A DNA stretch of 64,000 nt from Caproicibacter sp046707225 (GTDB lineage Bacteria > Bacillota > Clostridia > Oscillospirales > Acutalibacteraceae): contig NZ_JBJKOP010000032.1 in NCBI RefSeq assembly GCF_046707225.1, forward strand, positions 210,683 to 274,682, read 5' to 3'. The position numbers and the translations under genes are program-made. Each line of letters starts with the position of its first letter. Within the stretch, counting starts at the first letter, position 1. This document shows positions 50,725 through 59,551 of this stretch, piece after piece. The notes under the pieces were generated by a model. That model did not search any database. It saw only the letters and a program-made list of their open reading frames with translations, and was not told the origin of the DNA.

Positions 50725-51617
50725 TGAAATTCGTCATTTTAGACCTGGAGTGGAACGGCGCTTACAGCAGGCGGCTCAAGGGCTTTATGAATGAGATCAT
50801 CGAGTGCGGCGCGGTAAAGGTGGACGAGAAATTTCATATTCTTGACACGTTTGAAATGTTCATTCGGCCTCAGGTCGGAAAAAAGATCAGCGGAAAAATC
50901 AGCGATCTGACCAGCATTACAAACGAGGATTTGGCCGACGGCCCGCAGTTTCTGCAGGTTGTCAGCCGGTTCCGGCGCTGGACGGGCGACGCCGTGGTGA
51001 TGACGTGGGGGACTTCCGACATTCTGGCGCTGATTGAAAATTACCGCTATTTCTGCGGCAACAGACGAATTCCGTTCCTGAAACAGTATGTTAATCTGCA
51101 GGCTTACTGCGAACGCTGCCTTTCCTATGACCGGACCAAGCAGATGGGCCTTTCGACGGCCGCGCAGCTATTGGAAATTGACGACAGCGATTTGGACCAT
51201 CACAGGGCGCTGGCCGACAGTATGCTATCGCTGCGCTGCTTTCAAAGACTATATAACCCTGAAAAACTGAAACCGTTCCTGCAGGATGCCGAAACCGAGG
51301 AATTTTACAATCGCATGGAATTTCGGACGGTGACGGTCTGCGACCTGAACCATCCGCAGATTAAAGCGTCGGACTTGGCCTTTTGCTGCGATTTGTGCGG
51401 CAGGCGCGCCCGGCGGTCTGGTAAATGGCAGCTTCGCAATAAAAGCTTCCGCGCCCCGTTTATCTGCAAGCACTGCGGGCACCGGTTTTACGGCAGGGTT
51501 CAGTTTAAATTGAAATATGAAGGCATGATTGTAAAAAAAGCGGTTCTGCCGTTTCAGGAAGAACCGAAAAGTCCCGAAGAGGCGCAGAGCGCGGAGACGC
51601 CAAAAGAGAGCGAATAA
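50724..51617 (+). CDS. DEDDh 3'-5' exonuclease with C-terminal zinc ribbon
   Basis: 297 residues. The exonuclease domain (1-180) begins FVILDLEWNG with the D-x-E pair, has TSITNEDLADG and a catalytic DHHRALADSM (HxAxxD), placing it among DnaQ/KapD-type DEDDh nucleases. Residues 220-265 form a zinc ribbon (CCDLCGRRAR, then CKHCGHRF). Basic residues between the cysteine pairs suggest nucleic-acid contact. It is translationally coupled to typA (TAATG overlap). The substrate (DNA or RNA) is not clear. The stop codon lies inside its own terminator. Confidence 0.82.
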   Translation: MKFVILDLEWNGAYSRRLKGFMNEIIECGAVKVDEKFHILDTFEMFIRPQVGKKISGKISDLTSITNEDLADGPQFLQVVSRFRRWTGDAVVMTWGTSDILALIENYRYFCGNRRIPFLKQYVNLQAYCERCLSYDRTKQMGLSTAAQLLEIDDSDLDHHRALADSMLSLRCFQRLYNPEKLKPFLQDAETEEFYNRMEFRTVTVCDLNHPQIKASDLAFCCDLCGRRARRSGKWQLRNKSFRAPFICKHCGHRFYGRVQFKLKYEGMIVKKAVLPFQEEPKSPEEAQSAETPKESE

Positions 51618-51630
51618 GCTCTCTTTTTTT
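51602..51630 (+). terminator. Terminator of typA-exonuclease operon
   Basis: AAAAGAGAGC (51602-51611) pairs with GCTCTCTTTT (51618-51627) and is followed by further Ts. Confidence 0.85.
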
Positions 51631-51659
51631 GTCCGTATCACCGCAAAACAGGTTTCTCG

Positions 51660-51688
51660 TTGTACTCATCGGCGTTGTGTGCTACAAT
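51660..51688 (+). promoter_or_regulatory. Promoter of pgeF
   Basis: TTGTAC (51660-51665), 17-bp spacer, TACAAT (51683-51688). Confidence 0.65.
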
Positions 51689-51718
51689 CGAAATCACAGA
51701 AAAAAGCGGAGGCTTGGT

Positions 51719-52567
51719 ATGATATTGCTGGAAAAACAGGTGAAGCTAAATCGGAAAAATGGGGTTGAATTCCTGACATTTCCGGCATTGGAGGCTCTGC
51801 CATGTGTGCGTCATGCGTTTTCCACGCGGATCGGCGGAGTCAGCCGGAATGAATTTTCTTCTCTCAATCTGGCGTTCGGCAGGGGGGACCCCGACGAAAA
51901 CGTGACGGAGAACTACCGGCGCATCTGCGCGGCGGCAGGCTTCGACGCGGACTCGCTGGTCTCGTCCTCACAGGTGCACAAAACCGTGATTCGCCGGGTT
52001 GGACGAAAAAATTGCGGGGAAGGGTTTTTAAAGCCGAAGCCCGCGGGCGTGGACGGTCTGATTACGAACGAAACCGGAGTAACGCTGGTGACGCACTACG
52101 CGGACTGTGTGCCACTTTTCTTTGCGGATCCCGTTCATCAGGCGATCGGCCTTTCGCACGCCGGCTGGCGCGGCACAGCCGCACGCATCGGTGCGGAAAC
52201 GGTTCGGGTGCTGTCCCGGGAATTCGGCAGCTTTGCGCGGGACCTGGTCTGTGTCATCGGGCCGTCGATCGGCCCCTGCTGCTTCGAAGTCGATTCCCCG
52301 GTCTATGAGGTTTTTTCGCGGATGACGGATCTTTCGCCGGATGAATGGATTCATAAGGACAGCGGCGGAAAATACCATATTGATCTGTGGGAAGCAAATC
52401 GGCGCGTTCTGGTGCGCGCCGGCGTGCCGGAGCAGAATATCACGGTTTCCGGATTGTGCACACAGTGTCATTCCGACCTCCTGTTTTCCCATCGGGCGAC
52501 CAAAGGAAAACGCGGCGGTCTTTCCGCGTTTCTTGCCCTGAAAGGGGAGGAAGACCATGCGGATTGA
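51719..52567 (+). CDS. pgeF: PgeF/YfiH family (polyphenol oxidase-fold) protein
   Basis: 282 residues of the Cu-oxidase_4 (DUF152) family. Members have been described as peptidoglycan editing factor and as purine nucleoside phosphorylase/deaminase. Motifs: HAFSTRIGGVS near residue 36, HYADCVPLFFAD, LSHAGWRGTAARI with the zinc-site His, VIGPSIGPCCFEV with the zinc-site Cys, and CTQCHSDLLFSHRATKGKRGG at the end. ATG at 51719 after CGGAGG. It overlaps the radical SAM gene by 11 bp, suggesting coupled translation. Confidence 0.9.
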   Translation: MILLEKQVKLNRKNGVEFLTFPALEALPCVRHAFSTRIGGVSRNEFSSLNLAFGRGDPDENVTENYRRICAAAGFDADSLVSSSQVHKTVIRRVGRKNCGEGFLKPKPAGVDGLITNETGVTLVTHYADCVPLFFADPVHQAIGLSHAGWRGTAARIGAETVRVLSREFGSFARDLVCVIGPSIGPCCFEVDSPVYEVFSRMTDLSPDEWIHKDSGGKYHIDLWEANRRVLVRAGVPEQNITVSGLCTQCHSDLLFSHRATKGKRGGLSAFLALKGEEDHAD

Positions 52568-53459
52568 GCACTGTACGCTTTGCCCGCGCCGTTGCGGTGT
52601 CCCGCGCGAAGCAGACGAAGGAAAAGGATTTTGCCGAATGGGGGCGGACCCGGTGGTAGCCCGCGCCGCGCTTCATTTCTGGGAGGAACCCTGCCTGAGC
52701 GGGACGCGCGGCTCCGGTGCCGTGTTTTTCACGGGCTGCTCGCTTCAATGCGTTTTCTGCCAGAATTATCAGATCAGCACGGAGCGGCGGACGGGCAGAA
52801 TACTGACCCCGCGGGAGCTGTCGGATGTGTTTCGGCGTCTGGTGTCGCAGGGCGCCCACAATATCAATCTTGTCACGGCAACGCACTTTGTGCCGGCTGT
52901 GGTTCAGGCGCTGGTTTTGTGGAAGCCGCCGGTTCCGGTCGTCTACAACTGCGGCGGATATGAGACACGGGAAACGCTGCGGATGTTGGAAGGTTTGGTG
53001 GACATCTACCTGCCCGACCTGAAATATGCCGACGGGGAACTGGCCGGACGCCTTTCCGGGGCGGAAGACTATGTGCGGGTTTCGCGCGCCGCCGTACTGG
53101 AAATGGCGCGGCAGACCGGTCCGGCTGTTTACGAGGAAGACGGAACGATGAGCAAGGGGACACTGGTGCGCCACCTGATGCTGCCGGGCCACACACGGGA
53201 CTCCATCGCCGTGCTGGACTGGCTTGCGGCGAATCTTCCGGGGGTCCCCGTCAGCCTGATGGCCCAGTATGTGCCCTGCGGCAAAGCGGAGCAGATTCCG
53301 GAGCTGAACCGACGGATCACGCGGAGAGAATACGAGAAGGTTCAGAATCACCTGTTCTCGCTGAACCTGGACGGTTATGTTCAGGAGCAAAAGTCGGCGA
53401 AAAAAGATTTTATTCCGTCGTTTCAGCTGGAAGGATTGGAATGCCTTGACAGGCGTTAA
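52557..53459 (+). CDS. Radical SAM protein, PflA/PflX-like
   Basis: 300 residues. The radical SAM cluster motif CSLQCVFC (CxxxCxxC) lies near residue 63, followed by QNYQIS as in activating enzymes. The N-terminus has an extra Cys cluster (CTLCPRRCG, FCRMG) typical of the COG1313 (PflX) group. The rest has NLVTATHFVPAV, VYNCGGYE and YLPDLKYAD segments of the TIM barrel. Target unknown. The -35 of the next gene's promoter is embedded in its 3' end. Confidence 0.85.
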   Translation: MRIEHCTLCPRRCGVPREADEGKGFCRMGADPVVARAALHFWEEPCLSGTRGSGAVFFTGCSLQCVFCQNYQISTERRTGRILTPRELSDVFRRLVSQGAHNINLVTATHFVPAVVQALVLWKPPVPVVYNCGGYETRETLRMLEGLVDIYLPDLKYADGELAGRLSGAEDYVRVSRAAVLEMARQTGPAVYEEDGTMSKGTLVRHLMLPGHTRDSIAVLDWLAANLPGVPVSLMAQYVPCGKAEQIPELNRRITRREYEKVQNHLFSLNLDGYVQEQKSAKKDFIPSFQLEGLECLDRR

Positions 53460-53486
53460 ATATTGATGTAAACTATATCATATAGT
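53446..53486 (+). promoter_or_regulatory. Promoter with overlapping palindrome for the TrhA-like gene
   Basis: TTGACA (53446-53451), 17-bp spacer, TAAACT (53469-53474). The palindrome ACTATAT-C-ATATAGT (53472-53486) begins inside the -10 and covers the expected start site, as a repressor operator would. Confidence 0.5.
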
Positions 53487-53520
53487 AATTGATACTATAT
53501 GTGATGGGATGCGATATAAC

Positions 53521-54207
53521 ATGGAAAAGAACGCAGGACAAACGAGATGCAAATTGAGCAGAGAAGAACTTCAGCTGCCGAGCTATACCGCTCTGGAAGA
53601 GATTCTCAACGCGGTCACGCACGGCCTTGGGGTATTGTTTGCCATAGCCGGGCTGATTTTGCTGCTGATAAACTGCAGGCGGGACGCGGTTACCCTGATC
53701 AGCGTCTCCATATTCGGCGGCACCATGATTCTGCTGTATCTGGTATCGACCCTGTATCACGGCATGGGTGTTTGCAGGGGAAAGCAGATTTTGCGGATTC
53801 TGGACCACTGCACTATTTTTTTACTGATTTCGGGTACCTACACGCCCGTTTCCCTGCTTTGTTTTGGCGGTACGACCGGTTGGGTCCTGTTCGCTATCGT
53901 CTGGGGTGTTTCTGTTGTGGGGATTGTTTTGAACGCAATCAGCGTTCAGCGGTTCCGGGTCTTTTCCATGTGCTGCTATCTTGGCCTGGGGTGGGTGGTC
54001 ATTTTCTTTTTCAAGCCGCTGATTGCCGTCCTTGACGCCGGCTCGGTAAGGAACCTGATCGTCGGCGGAGTCTTTTACACGGTCGGCGCCGTTCTTTACG
54101 GAATCGGAAAAAAGAGAAAGTACATCCACTCCGTCTGGCATCTGTTTGTTCTTGCGGGAAGCGTTTTTCATTATTTTGTTGTTTACCGCATCGCTCTGCC
54201 GATGTAA
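53521..54207 (+). CDS. PAQR/hemolysin III family membrane protein (TrhA/YqfA)
   Basis: 228 residues with seven predicted helices. Metal-site motifs of the family are present: NAVTHGLG near residue 28, STLYHGM near 80, DHCTIFLLISGTYTP near 97, and a C-terminal HSVWHLFVLAGSVFHY. Bacterial members (TrhA) have been tied to membrane-fluidity or lipid homeostasis; 'hemolysin' is a historical label. An in-frame ATG at 53509 is an alternative start; 53521 has GGGATG at better spacing. Confidence 0.88.
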   Translation: MEKNAGQTRCKLSREELQLPSYTALEEILNAVTHGLGVLFAIAGLILLLINCRRDAVTLISVSIFGGTMILLYLVSTLYHGMGVCRGKQILRILDHCTIFLLISGTYTPVSLLCFGGTTGWVLFAIVWGVSVVGIVLNAISVQRFRVFSMCCYLGLGWVVIFFFKPLIAVLDAGSVRNLIVGGVFYTVGAVLYGIGKKRKYIHSVWHLFVLAGSVFHYFVVYRIALPM

Positions 54208-54274
54208 GGGCTTAAAAGTGAAATTTGTGATATCCGGCTGCCTGCCTCCATATATTAAACGGAGGCGGGTTTTT

Positions 54275-55138
54275 ATGTTTTTATCGGTGAAAATTCACAG
54301 GTACTTTCTTTTTATAGCGATTGCAGTACTGCTTGTATCAGGTTTCTGCGGCGGAGCCGTTGCGGCGGTTCAGCAAGCGGGAGCGGACCGCGGCGTACCG
54401 CTTCCCATCATTATGTACCACAGTATTTTGCGCGAGTCGCGCAGGCAGGGGAACTATACCGTATCTCCCGATACCTTGGATAGCGACCTTGCGTGGCTGA
54501 AAAAGAACGGTTATCAGACGGTTGTGGTTCAGGATCTTCTGGACTATGTAAATCGGCAGGTTCCTCTACCGGAGAAACCCGTCATGATAACTTTTGACGA
54601 CGGGTTTTACAATAATTATTACTATGCCTTTCCAATTGTGAAAAAATATCAGGAAAAGATCGTAATCTCGCCGGTCGGTTATTACACGGATTTGTATACC
54701 GGCGGCGATGCGGACCATGCGAACTACTCCTATCTGACCTGGGGGGAAATCGACGAAATGATGCGTTCCGGCCTGGTCGAGTTTCAGAATCATTCCTATA
54801 ACCTGCATTCGACCAAAAAGAGGTATGGAGCCCTGAAATTAAAAAAGGAGAGCACTTCGGCCTATCAGTCTGTACTCAAGCAGGATCTGGAAAAAATGCA
54901 GCAGGAAATGAAAGAAAACACCGGCTATACGCCCACCGCGTTTGTTTATCCGTTCGGAGCCGTCAGCAAGGAGTCGATCCCGGTTTTACATGAAATCGGA
55001 TTCGAGGCAAGTATGAACTGCATGAAAAAAATGAATTATATCACGCGAGACCCGGACTGCCTATTCGGGCTTGGGCGATATATCAGGCCGACCGGAATTT
55101 CCAGCGATTCTTTTTTTCGTAAATTAGGATTGAAGTAA
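54275..55138 (+). CDS. Polysaccharide deacetylase (NodB fold)
   Basis: 287 residues. An N-terminal hydrophobic helix (about 8-30) is a signal or anchor. The NodB domain has MITFDDGF (catalytic and metal Asp pair, about residue 108), QNHSYNLHS (metal histidines, about 170) and VYPFGAVS. The preceding MYHSI segment is also typical. It would deacetylate peptidoglycan or another surface polymer outside the membrane. ATG at 54275 with GGAGGCGGG upstream; a longer in-frame start exists upstream without a ribosome site. It ends 4 bp before the convergent P-type ATPase. Confidence 0.88.
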   Translation: MFLSVKIHRYFLFIAIAVLLVSGFCGGAVAAVQQAGADRGVPLPIIMYHSILRESRRQGNYTVSPDTLDSDLAWLKKNGYQTVVVQDLLDYVNRQVPLPEKPVMITFDDGFYNNYYYAFPIVKKYQEKIVISPVGYYTDLYTGGDADHANYSYLTWGEIDEMMRSGLVEFQNHSYNLHSTKKRYGALKLKKESTSAYQSVLKQDLEKMQQEMKENTGYTPTAFVYPFGAVSKESIPVLHEIGFEASMNCMKKMNYITRDPDCLFGLGRYIRPTGISSDSFFRKLGLK

Positions 55139-55142
55139 CCTG

Positions 55143-57500
55143 TCATTTACGAAGAAGAATCCGTTCGATGAAATGGTAGACGACCGCCATGACGCTGGCG
55201 GAGAATAAGAACATCGGCACCAGAATCAGCAGCATTGGAATTGTGGGGGCGGTTACTTCAAATACGGCAGGGAAGAAGACCAGCGCCAGAATGAAAGCGG
55301 CGGTCATGGAAGCAAAGAGAAACGCTCTGGCCGTATTAAACGGAAGGCAGACTTTAAACAGGATTAAAAGCCCGGTGTAACCGGTAATCAGAACGGCGAG
55401 CGAGGATTGTTCCGCCGCGGAAAACCCGAGGTACGAAGAGAGGGAGACAAGAAGCAGAATATTAAGGGTCATCGTTACCGCACCGGGCAGCGACTTTTTC
55501 ATGACATTCCCGATAAAACTTCCGTGCAGGCGGTCCCGGTTCGGTTCCAGCGCGAGGAGGAAAGACGGCGTTCCGATGGATACGGCATTGATCAGCGTAA
55601 ACTGAATCGGCTGAAACGGATACGCGGATGCCAGAAACAGGAAGAATACCGCGATGGCGGCGGAAAAGATGGCTTTGACAAGGAAAAGGGACGCCGATCG
55701 CTGCAGGTTGTTGATGCAGCGGCGGCCCTCCGCAACGATGCGGGGCATGGAGGAGAAATCGGAATCCATCAGGACAATCTGAGAAACGGTGCGCGCGGCG
55801 TCGCTTCCGGAGGCCATTGCTACGCTGCAGTCGCTCTCTTTCAGGGCGGGAACGTCGTTCACACCGTCTCCCGTCATGGCAACGGTATGTTTTTTTTCTT
55901 TCAATGCCTGGATTAAGGTCAGTTTCTGCTGCGGTGTCACCCTTCCAAAAACCGTGAAACGCTCGGCGGCTTCCTTCAATTCTTCCTCGCTTTTCAGCTG
56001 GGATGCGTCCACGCAGCGGTCGGAGTCTTTCAGCCCGGCTTTTCCGGCGATGCTTGCCGCCGTTCTGACGTCGTCCCCCGAAATTACTTTCAGCTCGACG
56101 CCCTGGTCCGCAAAATAGGAGAGAGTTTCCCGCACGCCCGGCCGGATTCTGTCGCTGAGCAGGACGAGAAGCAGCGGGGTGAGGCCGTCCGGCAGGTCAT
56201 GATCGCCAAGAGGACTGTCGGAATGAGCCAGCAGAAGAACACGCTTGCCGCGGTTCGCGTATTTTTCCACCTGCGGCCTGATTGTTTCGAACTGATCTTT
56301 CAAGATAAATTGCCCTGCGCCGAGAACAAAGCTGCCTTTTTCCTGAAAACACGCGCCGCTCCATTTCCGAGCGGAAGAAAACGCGATCTTGCCGGTGCAG
56401 GTCCAGCCCGGGGACTGCGGCATGATTTCCCGAACGGCGGTCATGGTCGGTGAGTTGTCGTCCATGGCGTTTGCAAGTGACGAAAGCGCTTCCTCTGCCT
56501 GTTCCTTTGTGATGTCGCTTAGCGGTACGACTGTCTCAGCCTGAAGGGTTCCCTGTGTCAGCGTACCGGTTTTGTCCAGACAGAGGGTATCCACGTGAGC
56601 GAGTGTTTCAATCGAGTACAGCTCCTGAACCAGCGCCTTATGCCGCGACAGCCTGAGCACGCCGACGGCCAGAACGACGCTGGTCAGCAGTACCAGCCCC
56701 TCCGGAATCATTCCGATCAGGGCGGCGACCGTCCCGACCACGGCGGGCCGGAGCGCCTGCCCGGAAACGGCCATCTGCTTGTAGAACATCAGAACGCCGA
56801 TGGGAATAATGGCAAAACCCGTAATTTTGATGATGCGGTTGATCCATGTCATAATTTCGGAATTGGGCTTTTTCAAATAGCGAACGCTTCCCGCGATCTG
56901 CGAAGCGTAATTTTCTTTTCCAATGTGCTCCACCTGCGCCCTGCAGCTGCCGCCGGCCAGAAAGCTGCCGCTCAGCAGGCTGTCGCCGCGCTGCTTTGAC
57001 ACCGGGTCGGATTCGCCGGTGATCAGGGATTCATCTGCTTCGCATTCTCCGTCCAGAATGACGCAGTCCGCGCAGACCTGATTTCCCGTTGAAAGAAGCA
57101 GGACGTCGTCAAGAACAAGTTCGGAAACCGGAATTTCGTTTTCTTTGCCGTCGCGAATGACATGGGCCTTCGGAGCGGTAATGAGAGACAGACGGTCAAT
57201 CATTTTTTTCGCCCTGATTTCCTGAATGGTGCCGATCAGTGTATTGCAGACGATTACACCGAGAAACAGAAGATTTTTATAGGACCCGACCATAATGATC
57301 AAGGAAGCGAGAATAAGATTTAAGATATTAAAGGGAGTAATCAGGTTGCTTTGAATAATCTGGCCCACCGTGCGGGTTCCGGATTCCTCTTCGCCGTTTG
57401 CAAGGCCGTGATCCCGCTGAAATTCAACCTGATCTGAATTCAGTCCGGATGAATAGTCGGGGTGAAAGCGTTTACAATAAGAATTGTTATTTTCCATCAT
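55143..57500 (-). CDS. P-type ATPase, CtpE-like (probable calcium/cation transporter)
   Basis: 785 residues. Actuator motif LITGES (159-164), membrane motif GMIPEGL (263-269), phosphorylation site Asp309 in DKTGT, hinge MTGDGVNDVPALKESD, and about ten helices. The stretch LSRHKALVQELYSIETLA after PEGL is typical of the CtpE group, for which calcium transport has been reported; pneumococcal CaxP is another Ca exporter of this size. There is no N-terminal heavy-metal domain. The start ATG-ATG at 57500 has only a weak ribosome site. It is monocistronic and divergent from the O-antigen-ligase-like gene. Confidence 0.88.
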   Translation of the reverse strand: MMENNNSYCKRFHPDYSSGLNSDQVEFQRDHGLANGEEESGTRTVGQIIQSNLITPFNILNLILASLIIMVGSYKNLLFLGVIVCNTLIGTIQEIRAKKMIDRLSLITAPKAHVIRDGKENEIPVSELVLDDVLLLSTGNQVCADCVILDGECEADESLITGESDPVSKQRGDSLLSGSFLAGGSCRAQVEHIGKENYASQIAGSVRYLKKPNSEIMTWINRIIKITGFAIIPIGVLMFYKQMAVSGQALRPAVVGTVAALIGMIPEGLVLLTSVVLAVGVLRLSRHKALVQELYSIETLAHVDTLCLDKTGTLTQGTLQAETVVPLSDITKEQAEEALSSLANAMDDNSPTMTAVREIMPQSPGWTCTGKIAFSSARKWSGACFQEKGSFVLGAGQFILKDQFETIRPQVEKYANRGKRVLLLAHSDSPLGDHDLPDGLTPLLLVLLSDRIRPGVRETLSYFADQGVELKVISGDDVRTAASIAGKAGLKDSDRCVDASQLKSEEELKEAAERFTVFGRVTPQQKLTLIQALKEKKHTVAMTGDGVNDVPALKESDCSVAMASGSDAARTVSQIVLMDSDFSSMPRIVAEGRRCINNLQRSASLFLVKAIFSAAIAVFFLFLASAYPFQPIQFTLINAVSIGTPSFLLALEPNRDRLHGSFIGNVMKKSLPGAVTMTLNILLLVSLSSYLGFSAAEQSSLAVLITGYTGLLILFKVCLPFNTARAFLFASMTAAFILALVFFPAVFEVTAPTIPMLLILVPMFLFSASVMAVVYHFIERILLRK

Positions 57501-57675
57501 GATTCCGTTTTCCCAGCTTTTTTTATGTTTTGTTGTCTACTATCGTATCATAAAAATAGCAGTTTCATGGAATGTTTCCAATAAATTGTTAAAAACTTAA
57601 AAAACAGTTCATCTTTTTCGTTATAATTAACAAATAGAGTTGATTCATACGGGGAGTTTCGATTTATAATTTATC

Positions 57676-57703
57676 TTGTTTCGCGTTGGTAATGTGATAT
57701 AAT
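57676..57703 (+). promoter_or_regulatory. Promoter of the O-antigen-ligase-like gene
   Basis: TTGTTT (57676-57681), 16-bp spacer, TATAAT (57698-57703). The remainder of the 57501-57745 gap is AT-rich with no other recognisable element. Confidence 0.5.
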
Positions 57704-57745
57704 TGTCAATTGTGGCCTGAGGAGCGGAAATTTGAAAAAAAGGAG

Positions 57746-58993
57746 ATGACCGCTATTATTCAAGCTGTGAAAGAAAGCATCAGGTTTGACTTTTTTCAGC
57801 GGGTTCAACTGATCTGTGCGGATTTTGATCGGTCTTTGGTATTATTGCTGGCTGCCTCGATTTTTGCCCCGTTTTATTTCAGTATGGTTATCATAATCGG
57901 CATTGCTCTGATGACGATGGTTAACTGCAAAAAAAGGGTTCGCGCATTTGAGGCCCCTTATACGAAATTCCTTTTCGTTTTTTTAATTGTTACATTTTTT
58001 GTCGCTGCAATTTATGACAATTATATCGGTATGGCTTATTCCATCTTGATTTATGCGGTTGTAAGTTGCGCGTTGTTTATACGCAGTATCATGACGCGTT
58101 CAATTTTCAATCAGGCGATGGATCTGATTTGTGTCGGGAGCATTATCAGCCTGTTTGTGGCGTTGTATCAAAAAGCTTCTACATTCGCAAGCGCTCCGGA
58201 TTACAGGCCGGTGTCTGTGTTTACCAATGCAAATTATTATGGCATGATTATTGAATTTGTTGTGTTAATTGCTCTTTACCGTGTTTTTACGAATTCTGAA
58301 CTGAGTGCATTTTACTTTGCGGTGATCGGCCTCAACTTTATCGGCCTGTATCTGACCGCAAGCTTCTCTTCCTTCACCGCGATGTTCGCGGCGGTCACTC
58401 TGATGCTTCTTTTGAAAAAGAAAAACAAAATTGCGCTGATATTTATCCTTTCGGTTGGAGTATTGGCCGGGCTGCTTACAATCTTTCCGCAGCTGATGCC
58501 AAGAGGCTCGCAGGCGATTGACCATACGCTTTCACAGCGGCTTTCCATTTGGTCGGCATCTGTAAAGGGGATTGAACAGCATCCGTTTTTTGGCCGAGGC
58601 GCCATGGCCTATCAAATGATTTATCAGCAGTTCTCCGGTTACAAAACTTACCATTGCCACAACTTGATTCTTGACATTTTACTGAATTTTGGGGTAATCG
58701 GATTTGGTGCCATAGGAATTTACTTTGGCGTGCAGGCAAAGCTTTTGCTTCTGCGGTTCCGCAATCATATATTTATGGATATGAACATTCTGATGACAGC
58801 CGCCGCTGCCGCTGTTTTTGTTCACGGACTGACGGACGTCACGATTTTGTGGATTCAAACGGGCGCCCTTTTTGCACTGATCTATTCTTCTACCGGAATC
58901 GGGTCGGATTATATTGATAAAAACGTACGGGTTCCGAGCTTGCTTCCCGACTATTCCGGAGATCCGGTTGCGGCTTTGTACCTGAAAAATTAA
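57746..58993 (+). CDS. O-antigen ligase/Wzy-like polymerase family membrane protein
   Basis: About 415 residues with ten or more helices. The Wzy_C-type signature is visible: LSQRLSIWSASVKGIEQHPFFGRGAMAYQ near residue 260, then YKTYHCHNLILDILLNFGVIG, whose His is conserved in ligases and polymerases. It would act on lipid-linked glycans, but no glycosyltransferase cluster is next to it. The start is uncertain: AAAAAGGAG abuts the ATG at 57746, and an in-frame TTG at 57710 is the only longer choice. A terminator follows. Confidence 0.78.
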   Translation: MTAIIQAVKESIRFDFFQRVQLICADFDRSLVLLLAASIFAPFYFSMVIIIGIALMTMVNCKKRVRAFEAPYTKFLFVFLIVTFFVAAIYDNYIGMAYSILIYAVVSCALFIRSIMTRSIFNQAMDLICVGSIISLFVALYQKASTFASAPDYRPVSVFTNANYYGMIIEFVVLIALYRVFTNSELSAFYFAVIGLNFIGLYLTASFSSFTAMFAAVTLMLLLKKKNKIALIFILSVGVLAGLLTIFPQLMPRGSQAIDHTLSQRLSIWSASVKGIEQHPFFGRGAMAYQMIYQQFSGYKTYHCHNLILDILLNFGVIGFGAIGIYFGVQAKLLLLRFRNHIFMDMNILMTAAAAAVFVHGLTDVTILWIQTGALFALIYSSTGIGSDYIDKNVRVPSLLPDYSGDPVAALYLKN

Positions 58994-58998
58994 TCGAT

Positions 58999-59029
58999 GC
59001 TCCTGCCTTCGATTGGCGGGAGCTTTTTT
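58999..59029 (+). terminator. Terminator after the ligase-like gene
   Basis: GCTCCTGCC (58999-59007) pairs with GGCGGGAGC (59015-59023), followed by TTTTTT. Confidence 0.85.
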
Positions 59030-59090
59030 GAGTTTGGAGAATAATTGGCTGAATCCTATCGAAAGTCTCAGAAAAAAGTGAAATTAACAG

Positions 59091-59127
59091 TTGCAATATC
59101 AACCGCAACGTGATATAATATCAACCG
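59091..59127 (+). promoter_or_regulatory. Promoter of the tRNA-like/tRNA-Ala unit with direct repeats
   Basis: TTGCAA (59091-59096), 17-bp spacer, TATAAT (59114-59119). The decamer ATATCAACCG occurs at 59096-59105 and again at 59118-59127, 22 bp apart, on either side of the promoter core. Confidence 0.65.
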
Positions 59128-59188
59128 TCGTCAAAAATGATTACTTGACAGTCGCGCGGGTCGCGCCGCAAAATTGAGAATAACACAT

Positions 59189-59267
59189 GGGCCTGTAGCT
59201 CAGCTGGGAGAGCGTTCGGTTCGCATCCGAGAGGTCGTGGATTGTTTGTAAAACCACATCGGGCTCA
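59189..59267 (+). other. tRNA-like element with abnormal T arm
   Basis: The 5' part is a normal tRNA: acceptor GGGCCTG, D arm TAGCTCAGCTGGGAGAGCG, and anticodon stem TTCGG/CCGAG with loop TTCGCAT (anticodon CGC if read normally). After AGGTC, the T arm is replaced by GTGG, a 13-nt loop without TTCRA, CCAC and AT. CGGGCTC (59260-59266) can still pair at all seven positions with the 5' acceptor strand, two of them as G-U. No CCA directly follows. It is 45 bp upstream of tRNA-Ala and shares 25 of 26 bases with its 5' end. It may be a decaying duplicate or a specialised tRNA-like RNA. Confidence 0.6.
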
Positions 59268-59311
59268 GCGCCATCAAAGCAGTAACCTGTCTTATCATTA
59301 AAATTTCATAT

Positions 59312-59387
<76 letters not shown>

Positions 59388-59426
59388 ATATGGGGCATCG
59401 TTAATAACGATGCCCCATATTTTTTA
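59388..59426 (+). terminator. Terminator of tRNA-Ala
   Basis: ATATGGGGCATCGTTA (59388-59403) and its complement (59405-59420), followed by TTTTTTAT. Confidence 0.9.
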
Positions 59427-59493
59427 TATTTAGATTTATAATGTCGTTACGAGATACTGTTAGTAAAAATTTTTTAAGGCGTAATTTGTTTGC

Positions 59494-59522
59494 TTGCATA
59501 TTTCGAGAAAATGAAATATAAT
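59494..59522 (+). promoter_or_regulatory. Promoter of the HTH-kdpD-like operon
   Basis: TTGCAT (59494-59499), 17-bp spacer, TATAAT (59517-59522), about 30 bp before the HTH gene. Confidence 0.7.
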
Positions 59523-59551
59523 GATTGCAAATTCTTATGAGGTGAAGGATC

